The notes: generated from the sequence alone by a model not told the origin. A DNA stretch of 64,000 bases from Apoda limacodes (GCA_946406115.1 OX291553.1:4531001-4595000), one strand, 5' to 3'; numbered from the stretch's first letter, positions 11,430 through 21,863 are shown. Numbers and translations are program-made.

Positions 11430-12230
11430 ATGCAAAGATATAACAGACAAGCTTTCCGCCTACTGCTTTACTCTCATAGACATCAAGATTCATAATTTTT
11501 TTTTTTATCTTTGAACCGAATTAATATATCGTTCCGTAATTTCGTTTTGAAAAGCATATATACGAAATTTTAAGAAATATTGATCAATTGATCACAGAAA
11601 TATTTTATTCAAAACCAACATTGTCGCCCTCTTCCCCCTCAGCGGCCCAATTTTGAGAAATCCTAAAACACATATTTTCCTAATTGTGCTAAAGAGAATT
11701 GATATCAAGTTTCAAGTATTTCTATTGGAAATACAATTTTTTTGTAACCCCTTTTTACTCTCTTAGGGGTTGAATTTTGAAAAACTTCGGTATATGACGT
11801 TCATTATTGTTTTGAGAAGAAAAAAGAAAGTTTTATTTAATAATAGTAAATTCAAAATAAACTTTGTTTCTGCGTCCTTAGTGGCTGAATTTTGAAACTT
11901 TACTGTTTCAAAAATTTATAAATCCGTAATAGCATATATTCTCCCCATACTAATTTTCCACTCCTTTTTATCCTCTCGAGGATTGAATGTTGAATAACCC
12001 CGAAAAACGTCGTTCGTTACGTAATACCTATAAAGGTTATTTTTAAAAAGCATATATACAAAGTGTGCAAGTAACGTTCATAGAAATATTTTATTCAAAA
12101 CCAACCTTATGAAAAATCCCGAATTACATATTTCAATAATTGTGTTGTAGTATATTATATTATTATAAATATCTACATTAATTTAACATTATTTATAAAA
12201 ATACCTACCGAGTGCACAGCTAGTTGTTTA
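11430..12230 (-). repeat. Long AT-rich dispersed repeat with GAATTTTGAAA modules
   Basis: The block contains repeated modules in which a TTGAATTTTGAAA-like phrase follows a C/T-rich CCCCTTTTTACTCTCTTAGGG-like phrase (split here), at about 11630, 11750, 11880 and 11970. CATATATAC.AA and AGAAATATTTTATTCAAAACCAAC each occur twice (for the latter near 11595 and 12080). It appears to be an inverted, diverged relative of 32155-33180. The right end (CACAGCTAGTTG) matches the ends of such elements. Confidence 0.6.
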
Positions 12231-13730
12231 TAAGGAATACCTTAAACCATTTTTTTTTATTTTGTAAAATAAAAGTTAAATTTAAAAAAGGCTTTTTGCT
12301 GAATAAATTATTTGAATTTTGAATTTCCGTATTTAACTAGAGTAGTGAGTATTTGTTACAGAAATCCGAACACTTTTTGTGTTTTTGTTTGTTTTTCATC
12401 GTTGATTACTTCAACTATTGCAATAACTAATACAAATACATGTACATTTAAAGATTAATTTTTGGTCTAGACGATAATAAGAACTAATACATTGCAGTTA
12501 TTAATCACCACCATGAAATTATTAAACTAATTTAAAAAAAAAAATATTTTTGTTTAAAAAGAAGTTCAACAAAAAACTAAAATAACCACATGTGTCTACA
12601 TGAATAACTCTAGACTATTGGCATAACAAATTTTCATATCTTTAGTATGATATATTCATATTCATTAAAATAAATTATAAATTGATTTTCTTTCATAAAT
12701 TGTGTCATTGCGATAGAAGCTTTAGCTTAAGAGAGGTTACGTTACTTTTTGGCTTCAGTCACCAACGCATTAGGTTGGTCGTGCTACACAGACGCCTGAA
12801 AGCAATGTTCAGCTTACACTGATCGTATAACCGTGTTATGCTTAAGAACATCTATGCGCTCTTAAGATTGCAATAATTTGTATTCCAAAAACACATTTTA
12901 GCTACACTTTCAGCCTATGTATAAGTGAATAAGAGGTAAAGAAAGTGCAGTTCAGTAATGGAAATATTTACTTGCTCTTTACTAAACACAGTAGTTATTA
13001 TATCTTTGTTTTTTTCTATACCCAAAGTTTATCTGGAATAAATCGCTTCATTGCGATAAGACCGCCTATAATGTGTTTTATTTTTTTAGGTTCTGACTCT
13101 GTAATTCTTGCCTTTGATACTCGCTGACAAAAACGGTGGTGTTCTAGAATATTCTGAACATATGTAGGTACTAAAAAAAACGATCACACGTGTATGGCAA
13201 GGGTATTGTGAATTAAAAATAACCTGTCTGCATTTCAACCATGATGAACCTCACGCCAAGGATTACTTCTACCTGTAGTGCGGATCGTGGCCGATCCAAA
13301 AGATTAGAACACAGTTAAATAGATCACTATTAATACACACGCAAAGCGCTTGTAAGTTGTTAATACAAGCAACTAAAGTTATCGACGGCGTAACAATACA
13401 AACAAACTTTACTTTGACATTTGTGACCTTAAGCAGTATATGAAGTCAGCTTGAAGTTGATATCAGCAGTGTTAAGAAATTAAAGGAGTAACGAAATAGT
13501 GAAATAAATAGTGTTTTATACCTAGGAATAGAACAGATGCATCCATAGCCATGTGATAATACAAAAGTTAAAATGAACATCACTTAAAGTTTTATGTACA
13601 GTTGTATTGGTAGTACACAAACACCATCGACTTCAAGATCAATTTAATTCTTGCCCTTTAGGTAAACGCCTCCGTGTGTTTACTTCAACACGCTTATTGT
13701 ATTCTTGTGCTCGGCGCCACAATTAAATTG
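12230..13730. other. No gene recognised; one possible transcription-start-like stretch
   Basis: Mostly AT-rich single-copy-looking DNA. 13380-13560 reads like an insect 5' UTR: AAGCAGTATATGAAGTCAGC carries a TATA-like and an initiator-like element, followed by A-rich sequence with many short AATAGTG-type words. No coding start follows, so this is only a possibility. Confidence 0.3.
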
Positions 13731-13734
13731 ATTA

Positions 13735-13815
13735 AATGAATTATTCAGCGACAAGGAGCATCGAACGATATTCTAGAAATTTTATTCAGCTTAAAACCTC
13801 TTTTCACAAGTATTG
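13735..13815. repeat. Dispersed repeat, related to 6115-6215
   Basis: Partner of the block at 6115-6215, in the same orientation and with several small gaps. Confidence 0.6.
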
Positions 13816-14149
13816 ACTATTAATATTCGCAAGCAACAAAAGGCGATCGGAACAATACGCTTTGTTCATTATACTTAATTTTATTTTCTACGTCAAAGAA
13901 ATGAAAAAAAAAATGATTTTTTAAGGTACGTGTGATCGCTTTAAAAAATATTTTAAATTCTATATTTGCTAAAAGCAAATAAAAACCCTTAACATATAGC
14001 AAAGTAATAATTTTAAGCAGCATACGCATAGAATTTGGTGTAGTTATAAAAGGTATAGTCGAATAAAAGGTTTTGCGTGGTCTATGTTCTAAGAAAGACC
14101 TACCCTATGTATGTAAATATGTCATGGGAATTCCTTTTAGTTAGTCATG

Positions 14150-14322
14150 ACTAAGCAACAAACTTACATACAGATACAAATACAAATTTATCCTTTTTTG
14201 GAAATACATACATATTATACATACACCTAGTTTCAACATAAACACAAACGTTTATCTTGTGTGGGAATCGAACCCATGACCCTCAATTCAGCAGTCGGAC
14301 CAACTGAGTCACTAAGCCGAAT
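14150..14322 (-). mobile_element. tRNA-derived SINE
   Basis: The minus strand starts with GGCTTAGTGACTCAGTTGG (A box in GACTCAGTTGG) and continues to CATGGGTTCGATTCCCACA (B box GGTTCGATTCC), 30-40 bp apart as in a tRNA. The body then runs through ACGTTTGTGTTTATGTTGAA to a TATGTATGTAT-rich tail. The anticodon arm is not tRNA-like. Confidence 0.82.
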
Positions 14323-14329
14323 GTAATGA

Positions 14330-14995
14330 TTATCTTATTTTAAAAAGCACAGAACCTTCAGTAAGTTAATCAGATCCGCATTTGTCTAGTTTTCTTTATT
14401 TCTGAGTCATCGAGCAAAGCCGATTCATTTATAGGTAATTTTCTTCCAACCAATTTAGAACCGCAGCTTCCGGATAGGAGTCTTTATCAACTCAACGATA
14501 ATGGCAGAAGAAGAACTGAATTGAGCCCCATTTGACTGGCGCTGAGCGGCTCTTTCTCAATGGGTGAATAATTCACGATTGTTATTAGAAACTCAATTTG
14601 TTGTTATCATCGCCAAATGCCTGACACGTTTACAGTTGCAGCGGTACCTGTCAAAATGAAATGCAAAATGTTATGACCGTCATTATCAGGGTTCTGCATC
14701 TAAATGGCAAAAATAGAATAATTATAAAATTTCACAAACGACTACGACTAAGTATTGTGAAAAACAAAGACTCGCACACATGTAAGCTGATTTGTAACAA
14801 AAGCATTGCCACAGTTTACTCATGGATAAACCGATTCTGACCGATTCTCGTGAGGGGGTGATAGATGTAAGACAGTTTGGATTCATAGATGTAAGATTAA
14901 AAACATGATGTTCTAAATTAGTAAAAATTTGAGTTTGAATTTTGCTAAAATTAAATTTCGATACTAATTTTTACAATCAATAGTACATTATGTAT
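14330..14995. other. No gene recognised
   Basis: Mixed sequence without partners in the window. Around 14820-14900 a GATAGATGTAAGA / CATAGATGTAAGA phrase repeats twice within 30 bp. No open frame of interest. Confidence 0.4.
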
Positions 14996-14999
14996 TAAG

Positions 15000-15455
15000 G
15001 ATGGTAAGGAGAAAATTACTAACGAGAGGCTATGTAAAAGCCTAAGGCCGAAGGCTTTAATGACTTGAGTTTGTTATTTCCGTACAGCCACCCGTGTAAT
15101 ACACAATGTTTTTCATCATATTTACTAGTAAATAAATAAAAATATGCAGTAAAACATAATTAAAAACGGCGGGAATAAAAGAACAGAAAACAACGCATCC
15201 GCCATATCTAGAGAATTTATGAATTAAAAAATTTTGTTTGAAGTTTAAACTTGTGGGTAATTATTCGCTTGTAGTGTGCGTACAGTTCGTGTTATATATA
15301 TAATTGATAGAATAGGCCCGGCATCGCCGACCATGGGTGAACGCGCACTTTACTTTGAGAAAAATTACAAAGAAAGAGCCCGTGGGAGTAATCAAGGTCC
15401 TCTTCACTTGCACATAATGACACTTTTTGCGAGTAAGTGTGATGAAAAACATATT
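15000..15455 (+). repeat. 450-bp dispersed repeat family, full-length-like copy
   Basis: The left end is TATTAAGGATGGTAAGGAGA. It then carries GCCTAAGGCCGAAGGCTTTA (an imperfect palindrome), CCGTACAGCCACCCGTG, CGGCGGGAATAAAAG, CTAGAGAATTTATGAATTA, GCTTGTAGTGTGCG, TTGATAGAATAG, CGCACTTTACTTTGAGA and GCGAGTAAGTGTGATGAAAA. All of these recur in order at 42370-42855. Open frames within it on both strands are spurious. Confidence 0.8.
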
Positions 15456-15474
15456 TTAAAATAACGTTTAACAC

Positions 15475-16640
15475 TGCATTTAATTACTTCATAAAGTTAT
15501 AAGAGAGCATCTCTCTAACTTTTCCGTGTGTTCTAGAAATCTAAAAAAATAACTATAAAATATCTTTCAATCGTTAATTAGTTTTAACGATAGTTGTTTT
15601 GAATCAAATCTGTTCACAAGCTATTCAGATATCCACATTAATTTTTAAAATAAGGAACCCTTAGGGCACGCACTTAAATGATTTTATCTAACAGTGCCGT
15701 GATCTCGTCTCCATATCTAACGCAACTTCTCCTAGATTTACAGAATAAAACAAAACTTTTATCCATGTGGATTTATGTGCCTTCCTAGCAGTAGAAAAAC
15801 CGTTTCCGCATTCCAGAGATACACGTATGTTCAAATAGTGTAGTTTTTGGTAGTTTTTACAATTTTGCAAAGCGGCAAGATTAATAATGTTATTTTTTTC
15901 TACTTATTGAATTTATAAAGCACTAGCAGTCCCGACAGACGTTGTATTGTCTGAACAATCTTGCTTGCTATTGGCGAGTTCAGTTTACGTTTTTTTCGAT
16001 ATGCATTGTCGATAAATAATAATTAATATTAATAAATAAATAATTACCACCTATTTCAATTATGAATCTAAGCCATCCAAGGACCTACTCAATATACACT
16101 AAAAAATATCAAAAAAAAAATTGGATTAAAATTTTGCGATTTACTTTTAAGGCATGTAAATCCAACATGTATTGTGAATATGAGTTGCTTTGTTCCTAAA
16201 AAAATAATCAATAATCGCGCCACCTACTGAGTCCAATTGTTAATCAAAACCACCCAGGGACAAACACGGTGCAGTCACTTAGGAAGGGTTCAAAGACTTA
16301 CAAACGTTTAGAAGAATTATATATATAAACAAAGACCGTTTCTCTCACAGCCTTTTTAAAAGTCTTCATAGTTTTTATTTTTAACAGTTTTGCTGCTTGG
16401 CAAAATGACTTTTTACCATTACTAGTATTAAATATAAGTAAAATGAATATAAATAAATTTTCGATTAAATTTACAGTTAAATAATTCTGTCAATAACAAA
16501 TTGTACTGAATTAAAGGTAAGCGGAAACTAGAGACGCCTACCAATTAAAAGAAAATAGTTACAATAAATAAAAAAACAAAAATATTTTAAGCAACGACAC
16601 TTGCTAAACGAACAGGAAAGTCGTTAATTCAAAGTCAAAT
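15475..16640. other. No gene recognised
   Basis: AT-rich DNA. The small minus-strand frame 15688-15870 has no known motif. Confidence 0.45.
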
Positions 16641-16654
16641 AAATATAATGGGTA

Positions 16655-17185
16655 TATTTCTCATCATTATTGTCATCTTATCAGCATATACGTCCACTGC
16701 AGAAAGTAGGCCTCACCTAACTTTATCCACAATGCGTGCGGCTCTTTACAAGGTCATTAGTCCCTTGCGAAACCTTTTTCCTCATTGGCCACCAGTTCTT
16801 TCAGCTACGTTTCCTGCCCACTGGCATTACAGGTTTGCGACTAGGTCTGTCGATGTATTAAGATATATTTCTACCAAATCACATATCTAACTTCAGTTAC
16901 AGCACCTCTAGTAATTACAAATTTCTGACATAAGTCTCTCATGTTCTCTTCCTTTCAGTACATTTTTATTTAATTTTTTTATTCCTATGTTTATTATTTC
17001 AATGTAATCATTGTCGTTTCAGACAAAATATATCTTCTGGTAAACCTAAGCCTACCTCACATGTCTCCGCAATGTACAGCCGGGCCTGTTGGATTTTTAG
17101 GCCTCCAACCTGGTCGTCTATTTACCTGGTTGGCATCTGTCCCACGCTGCGCCTTCCGAGTCGCAGTTGCCACTCGATCCACTTT
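16655..17185 (-). repeat. Antisense fragments of a lepidopteran LINE/SINE 3' region
   Basis: At 16655-16720, TCATCTTATCAGCATATACG, GTCCACTGCAG and AGTAGGCCTC is the reverse of a GAGGCCTA...CAGTGGACGTATA..GATGAT end that I recognise as a frequent 3' terminus in this order. 16775-16900 (TTCCTGCCCACTGGCATTAC, GGTTTGCGACTAGG) and 17030-17180 (GCCGGGCCTGTTGG, CGCCTTCCGAGTCGCAGTTG) look like further internal pieces. The order and gaps suggest an old, eroded insertion. Confidence 0.55.
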
Positions 17186-17423
17186 AATATAGCTGTATAA
17201 TAATTATAAGCTTTCTCCTAGAACGGCAAATTAGATGTTTTCCTGGCTTTGCTTAATTTTATTAAACCTATTATTATAACCAAACTTAAACTTGAATAAA
17301 TCTCCGTTAGAGAAATTGGATAAAAAAAGAAAAAAAAAACTATATTTAATAAGTGAGCTTTTCTTATACACTATTCGAAAAAGGTACGAGTGATACAAAT
17401 GTAATAATACCTTTGTGTCAAAA

Positions 17424-17575
17424 ACAAGTTGTATTTTCTGCGAGACCGGTTGTCGCTTCGCTGAGTAAGCAGAAACAAAAGAGAGCCGACTGATTTGGAC
17501 AGTGTTCGTGCTAAAAGGAAATGTTAAAATACCCGTGAAATAAGGAAAATGAGTCACAACAGGAAAATGCAGGAA
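17424..17575 (+). repeat. Dispersed repeat Q, copy 1 of 4
   Basis: GCGAGACCGGTTGTCGCTTC, TGAGTAAGCAGAAACAAAAG, AGAGCCGACTGATTTGGACA, AAAAGGAAATGTT and ATAAGGAAAATG recur in the same order and orientation near 22095, 31880 and 34635. Non-coding; class unknown. Confidence 0.72.
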
Positions 17576-17884
17576 ACATTATTAGTTGAGTTTAAAATTT
17601 TTCCGTGGGACGAGCAAATATTTTAAACATTTTAACACAAAAAAGAAACATTACAGACAATTTTGTTAACAAATGGTTGTTTTCTTTGTTATGATGCCTA
17701 ACACAAGCAGCTGTTTGCAACGAATTAAATTATTATTAAAAAATAATTAAACCCAGTACATGGTAAAGCGATGTTATCTTTTTATCAAATGCTAGCTCAC
17801 AATCGGGATCTGTGGTAAGCCACCGTTTTAATACTGAACCCTAAAATCTTTTTTAAAAAATTAAATTTAAATTATTATACTCGA

Positions 17885-18003
17885 ACCTCATAAGCTCACA
17901 TTGTTAAATCTGTTTCTGAAAGCTTACAATAAACACACTTTTTCCTTGTGAGTAGTTTATTGTTCTCTCTATTTACACCCGATAAACACAAATTCTTTTC
18001 ACA
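17885..18003 (+). repeat. Dispersed repeat, pair with 27862-27975
   Basis: AAGCTCACATTGTTAAATCT, GTTTCTGAAAGCTTACAATA, AACACACTTTTTCC and GATAAACAC are shared in order with 27868-27965. Confidence 0.82.
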
Positions 18004-18124
18004 CCCAATATCGGGATATTATTATTTTATCTTAGGGAATAACAAAATTATATTTCATTCATTTCTATTTTTTATAACTTTAATTTAAAGATATTTAATA
18101 CATTTTACATTCTCATATTAAGTA

Positions 18125-18149
18125 GGGTAAAAGCGGGATAGATGCCGCA
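18125..18149. repeat. pogo-like element, left terminal inverted repeat
   Basis: It opens GGGTAAAAGCGG and continues GATAGATGCCGCA. It differs from the right repeat at two positions and contains one copy of the GGATAGATGCC word. Confidence 0.88.
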
Positions 18150-18384
18150 CTTTTTGAAATGGCCTCCTAATTTTAAAAATATTGATTTACCATGAATAAT
18201 CTCTACAAATATAGCTAGTTTAATTTTTTATATTACATTATTACTTGGTTTTGTTGACCTAACAATTACAGATCTTGCAGAAATTAACTTTTTGCAGAAC
18301 AATTTATTTGAGGATAGATGCCTACCTGTAAGGATAGATGAAAATGCTAAGAAGGATAGAAGCCTGCAGTGTAGGATAGATGCC
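18135..18384 (+). repeat. Subterminal GGATAGATGCC iterons
   Basis: The word GGATAGATGCC or a one- to two-base variant lies at about 18136, 18312, 18332 (GATGAA), 18354 (GAAGCC) and 18374. Variants also lie at 19532 and 19594 in the same orientation, with an inverted variant at 19573-19583. The right terminus holds two inverted copies. Such arrays often serve as transposase-binding sites; that role is inferred. Confidence 0.75.
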
Positions 18385-18613
18385 CTATCACATTAAATAA
18401 GTAAAATACATAATTTTAAGATTTTTTATTAGTAATCTTTAAAAGATAATTATAATATGACGTGCATAACCATAATTAAACTTAAGCATATATGTAACAA
18501 ATTAGTAATATTTAAGTTTTAACTAGCACAACTATACTTATTTTAACATTAAGAAATATTTATTTAAAATGTTCAGACAATATAAAGATCTTAATTTTTT
18601 TACTCTACCTAAT

Positions 18614-19010
18614 TTAGGTTGAGCTGGAAAGTGCTTTCAGTTTTCCACACCTTGAACAATAATTTCTGAAAAGTGTACAGGTTTCATGTAACCACTTTTT
18701 GCACATTATACACTGAATCCAGTCGGATTTTGACTTTGTATTATTATAGTTTTCAGAGCATTCTATGCAACAATTTTTGCTTGTGTCTTTAGGGTCTTCT
18801 TTTTCATCTCCCTTAGTTTTCTTTACAGGCCAACCTTCAGTTTTCTTTCCTTTAGTTATATAGTAATTATTAAATGAATTTTCTTTATCTTCGCTGTTAG
18901 AGCTGTAAATGATTTGTCGTTTTCGTGAGATTCGACCCTGATTTACTATTAGATAATTATCATTTTCTATATCCCAAAAATTAGTCCAATCGTCGTCGTC
19001 TTCTTTACTA
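18614..19010 (-). pseudogene. Transposase C-terminus with a PHD-like zinc finger
   Basis: A frame of about 131 codons without an early ATG ends at a stop at 18614-18616. It starts with an acidic stretch (SKEDDDDWTNFWDIEND) and ends with a cysteine-rich finger: CIECSE, about ten residues, DWIQCIMCKKWLHETC, then YCSRCGK. The C-x2-C, W-x2-C-x2-C, H-x2-C, C-x2-C layout is the PHD-like finger found at the C-terminus of many insect pogo/Tigger transposases. The DDE catalytic region that should precede it is absent. An A-run upstream shifts the frame relative to a Lys-rich segment. Confidence 0.78.
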
Positions 19011-19162
19011 TTTTTTTTTTTGTTTTCTTTTTCTATCTTTGTCTTTTGTCTTTGGTTTCTTTATTAATTTTCTTAAGTTCTCTTTTTTCTTTGGTAGTTT
19101 AATTCTTACTTTTCTTTTTTATTGTTGGTTTTTACTTTGTTTCAGCAATATCCATCTTTTTT

Positions 19163-19333
19163 TTAATATTTTATTTTGAATTCAGAAAAAAATGGAATCC
19201 CAAATTGTCGGGATATTTCGTTAATCCCCTGGTCCTTTTTATCAATTTCATCATAAGCTGACTGTAATTGTTCTGTAGTCCAAGAACATACTGGAGCTCG
19301 CACTCCTTCTTTTCTTTTATATTTTCGTGGCAT
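19163..19333 (-). pseudogene. Transposase N-terminus with a psq/pogo helix-turn-helix
   Basis: An ATG at 19333 opens a 56-codon frame: MPRKYKRK, then WTTEQLQSAYDEI, then NEISRQFGIP. This is the psq-type DNA-binding domain that starts pogo/Tigger and jerky-like proteins. Right after the FGIP helix, where R-T/S-L normally follows, the sequence diverges and stops at 19163-19165. A Lys-rich stretch (about 19015-19110) in another frame follows, then the finger at 18614-19010. The internal deletion removed the rest of the DNA-binding region and all of the DDE core. Confidence 0.8.
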
Positions 19334-19819
19334 AGTTCACCTACAATCAGTAGACATTAATAAAAATACACGTAAGACATACTTATATAACGTAATATTT
19401 CCGATAACTTATAACGAAACACGCTAGTTTTATGGGAGTATATATTGGTTAATTAAATTAATAAATAAAAAATATGACAGAACATAAGAAATATTTAATA
19501 AATTCTTTGACATATAAATATGTGTATGAGGGGATAGATGTGTCTAAGGCTACCTATACCTCGAAAAATCGAGGCAGCTATCCTTTTTGATATGGATAGA
19601 TGCTTTTTTATTTCTTAAATAAACTAAAAACACCAAAGTGATTATTTACACTTAGGTGAACTCTTAACAAACCAGTGTATTGATATGATAAAAATATAAC
19701 AAAATTTATTACTATTTATAAAGTTATACATCAGCAAATACTGACCTTTGAAACTTTGAAGTATTAATCAGACGCACAACCGAGACACGTACGTTCCGCA
19801 CGACGGCCTGCGGGGGACT

Positions 19820-19826
19820 AATGTGT

Positions 19827-19828
<2 letters not shown>
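19820..19828. repeat. Target-site duplication, left copy
   Basis: AATGTGTGG; identical to 21744-21752. Confidence 0.9.

Positions 19829-19859
<31 letters not shown>
19829..19859 (-). other. Poly(A) tail of the Jockey LINE
   Basis: 31 consecutive T on the plus strand, uninterrupted, directly next to the left target-site duplication. The lack of interruptions fits a recent insertion, though homopolymer length in an assembly is unreliable. Confidence 0.92.
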
Positions 19860-19958
19860 CTGAGCTGACTATGCAGTTGGCTGTTGCAGCCATTACTGCT
19901 TCACCGGACTTTTGGGGCGAGACTCTGAAGGAGCCTCAGCCCATATAGCGCCCAACGC

Positions 19959-21734
19959 TCAAGGGCTTCCCGCGGGGGAAGCCTCGGCTTGGGTTGTCGC
20001 TCTCGGGGGCGTCCCTTCGACCGGCGTGAGTCTCGAACCCGAAGGTGAGTCACCGCCAGGAGGGGAGTTCCCCGTTACGCGGGTGCGGTTGCGATTGAGT
20101 GGGGGCGAGAAGCGCCCCGGCACTCTTTGATACCTAGTGTATCCTTGTGGGCGCCGACGAACCCGGGGACGTCGGCGTCGTGTTTGGAGGGAGGCCCTAT
20201 TCGGGGTCGACGTAGTAGAGACTAATCTCGCTATCCGGACAGCGAGATCGTCATCTGGGGACGTTAGTACGTGCCGAGGCCGCCTAAGTATAGTTTTACG
20301 ACCGCGACGGGGACGATCGGGGGGAATGTACGTCGTGGATTGCACAACTAATCTATTCGGGTGATTTTGCGTACGCTCGAAAAAGCGGACTGCCAAGTCT
20401 TTAAAGTACTGGGGAATCGTGGGAAGTTCGAAGTCTCTGTGTAGGTCCGCATTGCGAACGTACCAAGAGGCTCCAGAGGCCGCTCTGAGAAAGCGGTTTT
20501 GGAGGGTCTGGAGTTTGTGGAGATTGCGCTTGGACAGAGCAAAGACTACGCTAGCATAAGCTAGTATGGGGCGGATGCAAGTTGTGTAAAGATTTAGCTT
20601 ATTTCTAAGCGACATCTTACTATACTTGCCTATCATGGGATAGAGACGACCGAGGACAAAAGCGGCTCGGTCTCTGACTATTTTGGTGTGAGCGTGGAAG
20701 TTCAAACGTCTATCCATGGTCACACCGAGATATTTGGTCTTATTTTGCCAGGGAATGGCACGACCGAAGAGAGAGAGGGAAGTTGGCCGTGGAGGGCTGC
20801 CTGTGGTGAAAAGGACGGCAGAGCTTTTGTCGGGATTCACCTCGATTCTCCATTTCCGAAACCACTCGCCTAGGGCGGTGATAGCGGATTGGAGTCTCTC
20901 AGTGATTCGACTCACTTGCCTATCGGTAGTATAGAGAGCGGTATCGTCCGCATAGAGGGCTAATTGGGTACCTATCGTTTTTGGGATATCGTTAGTGTAC
21001 AGAAGGTACAAGACGGGGGCGAGCACGGACCCTTGCGGGACTCCTGCTTCTATGGGGCGGGGGGAGGAGAGAGTGCCTTCAACTCTGTAGCGAAAGCTAC
21101 GATTCGACAAATAGTCTCGTATGATGAGCACGAGACGATCTGGCAACTGAAAGTTGTACAGTTTAAAAATTAAACCGTTGTGCCAGACTTTGTCGAAAGC
21201 TTTCGCTACATCGAAGAAGACAGCGCCCGTGTGACGGGTCTTACCTAACGCTGGCTGGAAGCCAGTAAGAATATGTTCCGTTATGCGGAGGACTTGATGG
21301 ACGCATGAGTGTTTGGCACGAAAGCCAAACTGCTCGTCTATTAAAATGCCTCTGGAGACTATAGAGTTCCGTAGGCGGGCGAGAAGGAGGCGTTCATAGA
21401 GTTTACCAAGGGCCTTTAGTAAACTTATAGGGCGATAGGAGGACGGCTCGGTACGAGCTTTGCCGGGCTTGTGGATGCCTATAACGATTGCATCTTTCCA
21501 TTGGGATGGAAAGATGCAATGTTCCATAGCAGCGTTAAAGATCGCTACTAGGAGGCAGATAAGGGGAAGAGTGAGGCGCTTTAGGATATCGTTAGAGATA
21601 CCGTCTGCACCGGGGGACTTACGGGGGCGTAGGTCTTTGATGACCTGTATGACTTCGTCGACAGTGACAGGGGGCAGGGGGTCTTGTGGAGGCAGAGAAG
21701 TTCTGCGCTCCACTTCGCCGTCTACCTCGCGCAC
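19959..21734 (-). CDS. Jockey-type reverse transcriptase, 5'-truncated but open
   Basis: A single open frame of 591 codons with no stop. RT landmarks by residue are SSYRPISLL (98-106), motif 2 DEQFGFRAKHS (133-143), motif A FFDVAKAFD (173-181) with its catalytic aspartates, motif B AGVPQGS (230-236), motif C YADD (261-264), motif D NPDKSS (300-305) and motif E KYLGV (334-338). A thumb-like region follows (LYTTCIRPILAYAS, 382-395). From about residue 474 the chain becomes Arg/Pro-rich to the end and may read through what was 3' UTR in relatives. The frame is open upstream of the first Met to the truncation point (PDHVREVDG), so that Met is not a natural start. The endonuclease and ORF1 are missing, so it cannot move by itself. 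Transcription would depend on flanking DNA. Confidence 0.93.
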   Translation of the reverse strand: MREVDGEVERRTSLPPQDPLPPVTVDEVIQVIKDLRPRKSPGADGISNDILKRLTLPLICLLVAIFNAAMEHCIFPSQWKDAIVIGIHKPGKARTEPSSYRPISLLKALGKLYERLLLARLRNSIVSRGILIDEQFGFRAKHSCVHQVLRITEHILTGFQPALGKTRHTGAVFFDVAKAFDKVWHNGLIFKLYNFQLPDRLVLIIRDYLSNRSFRYRVEGTLSSPRPIEAGVPQGSVLAPVLYLLYTNDIPKTIGTQLALYADDTALYTTDRQVSRITERLQSAITALGEWFRKWRIEVNPDKSSAVLFTTGSPPRPTSLSLFGRAIPWQNKTKYLGVTMDRRLNFHAHTKIVRDRAAFVLGRLYPMIGKYSKMSLRNKLNLYTTCIRPILAYASVVFALSKRNLHKLQTLQNRFLRAASGASWYVRNADLHRDFELPTIPQYFKDLAVRFFERTQNHPNRLVVQSTTYIPPDRPRRGRKTILRRPRHVLTSPDDDLAVRIARLVSTTSTPNRASLQTRRRRPRVRRRPQGYTRYQRVPGRFSPPLNRNRTRVTGNSPPGGDSPSGSRLTPVEGTPPRATTQAEASPAGSP

Positions 21735-21743
21735 GTGATCGGG

Positions 21744-21752
21744 AATGTGTGG
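21744..21752. repeat. Target-site duplication, right copy
   Basis: AATGTGTGG; identical to 19820-19828. Confidence 0.9.
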
Positions 21753-21838
21753 AGCGCTTGCATTACCTATTTAAACTATTGTTTCTAAGTCGCGAGTTCC
21801 GGAACTTAGGTTTTTTGAAAACGATGCGTCTATCCCAC

Positions 21839-21863
21839 TGCGGCATCTATCACGGTTTTACCC
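21839..21863. repeat. pogo-like element, right terminal inverted repeat
   Basis: In reverse complement it opens GGGTAAAACCGT and continues GATAGATGCCGCA. A second inverted GGGATAGACGC word lies just inside it (21825-21835). Confidence 0.88.

Larger units (their letters stand above)
19829..21743 (-). mobile_element. 5'-truncated Jockey-clade LINE, recent insertion
   Basis: The element is flanked by AATGTGTGG at 19820-19828 and 21744-21752, a 9-bp target-site duplication. Its 3' end is a 31-base poly(A) tail (T-run at 19829-19859). It keeps only the reverse transcriptase half of ORF2, so it was probably truncated during integration. Base composition is much more GC-rich than the flanks. It sits inside the pogo-like element and is therefore younger. 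Confidence 0.95.

Noticed and set aside
14262..14322. A tRNA gene on the minus strand
   Set aside because: A and B boxes are present, but the acceptor and anticodon arms do not pair and the sequence continues into a SINE body. The same applies to 10325-10412, 49195-49310 and 55540-55600.
15276..15474. Open frames on both strands
   Set aside because: They lie inside the 450-bp repeat family, whose other copies do not keep them open.
16648..16890. A short secreted protein (hydrophobic N-terminus MGIFLIIIVILSAYTS)
   Set aside because: The apparent signal peptide is made by the antisense GATGATGATG-type end of a dispersed repeat, and the rest is also repeat.
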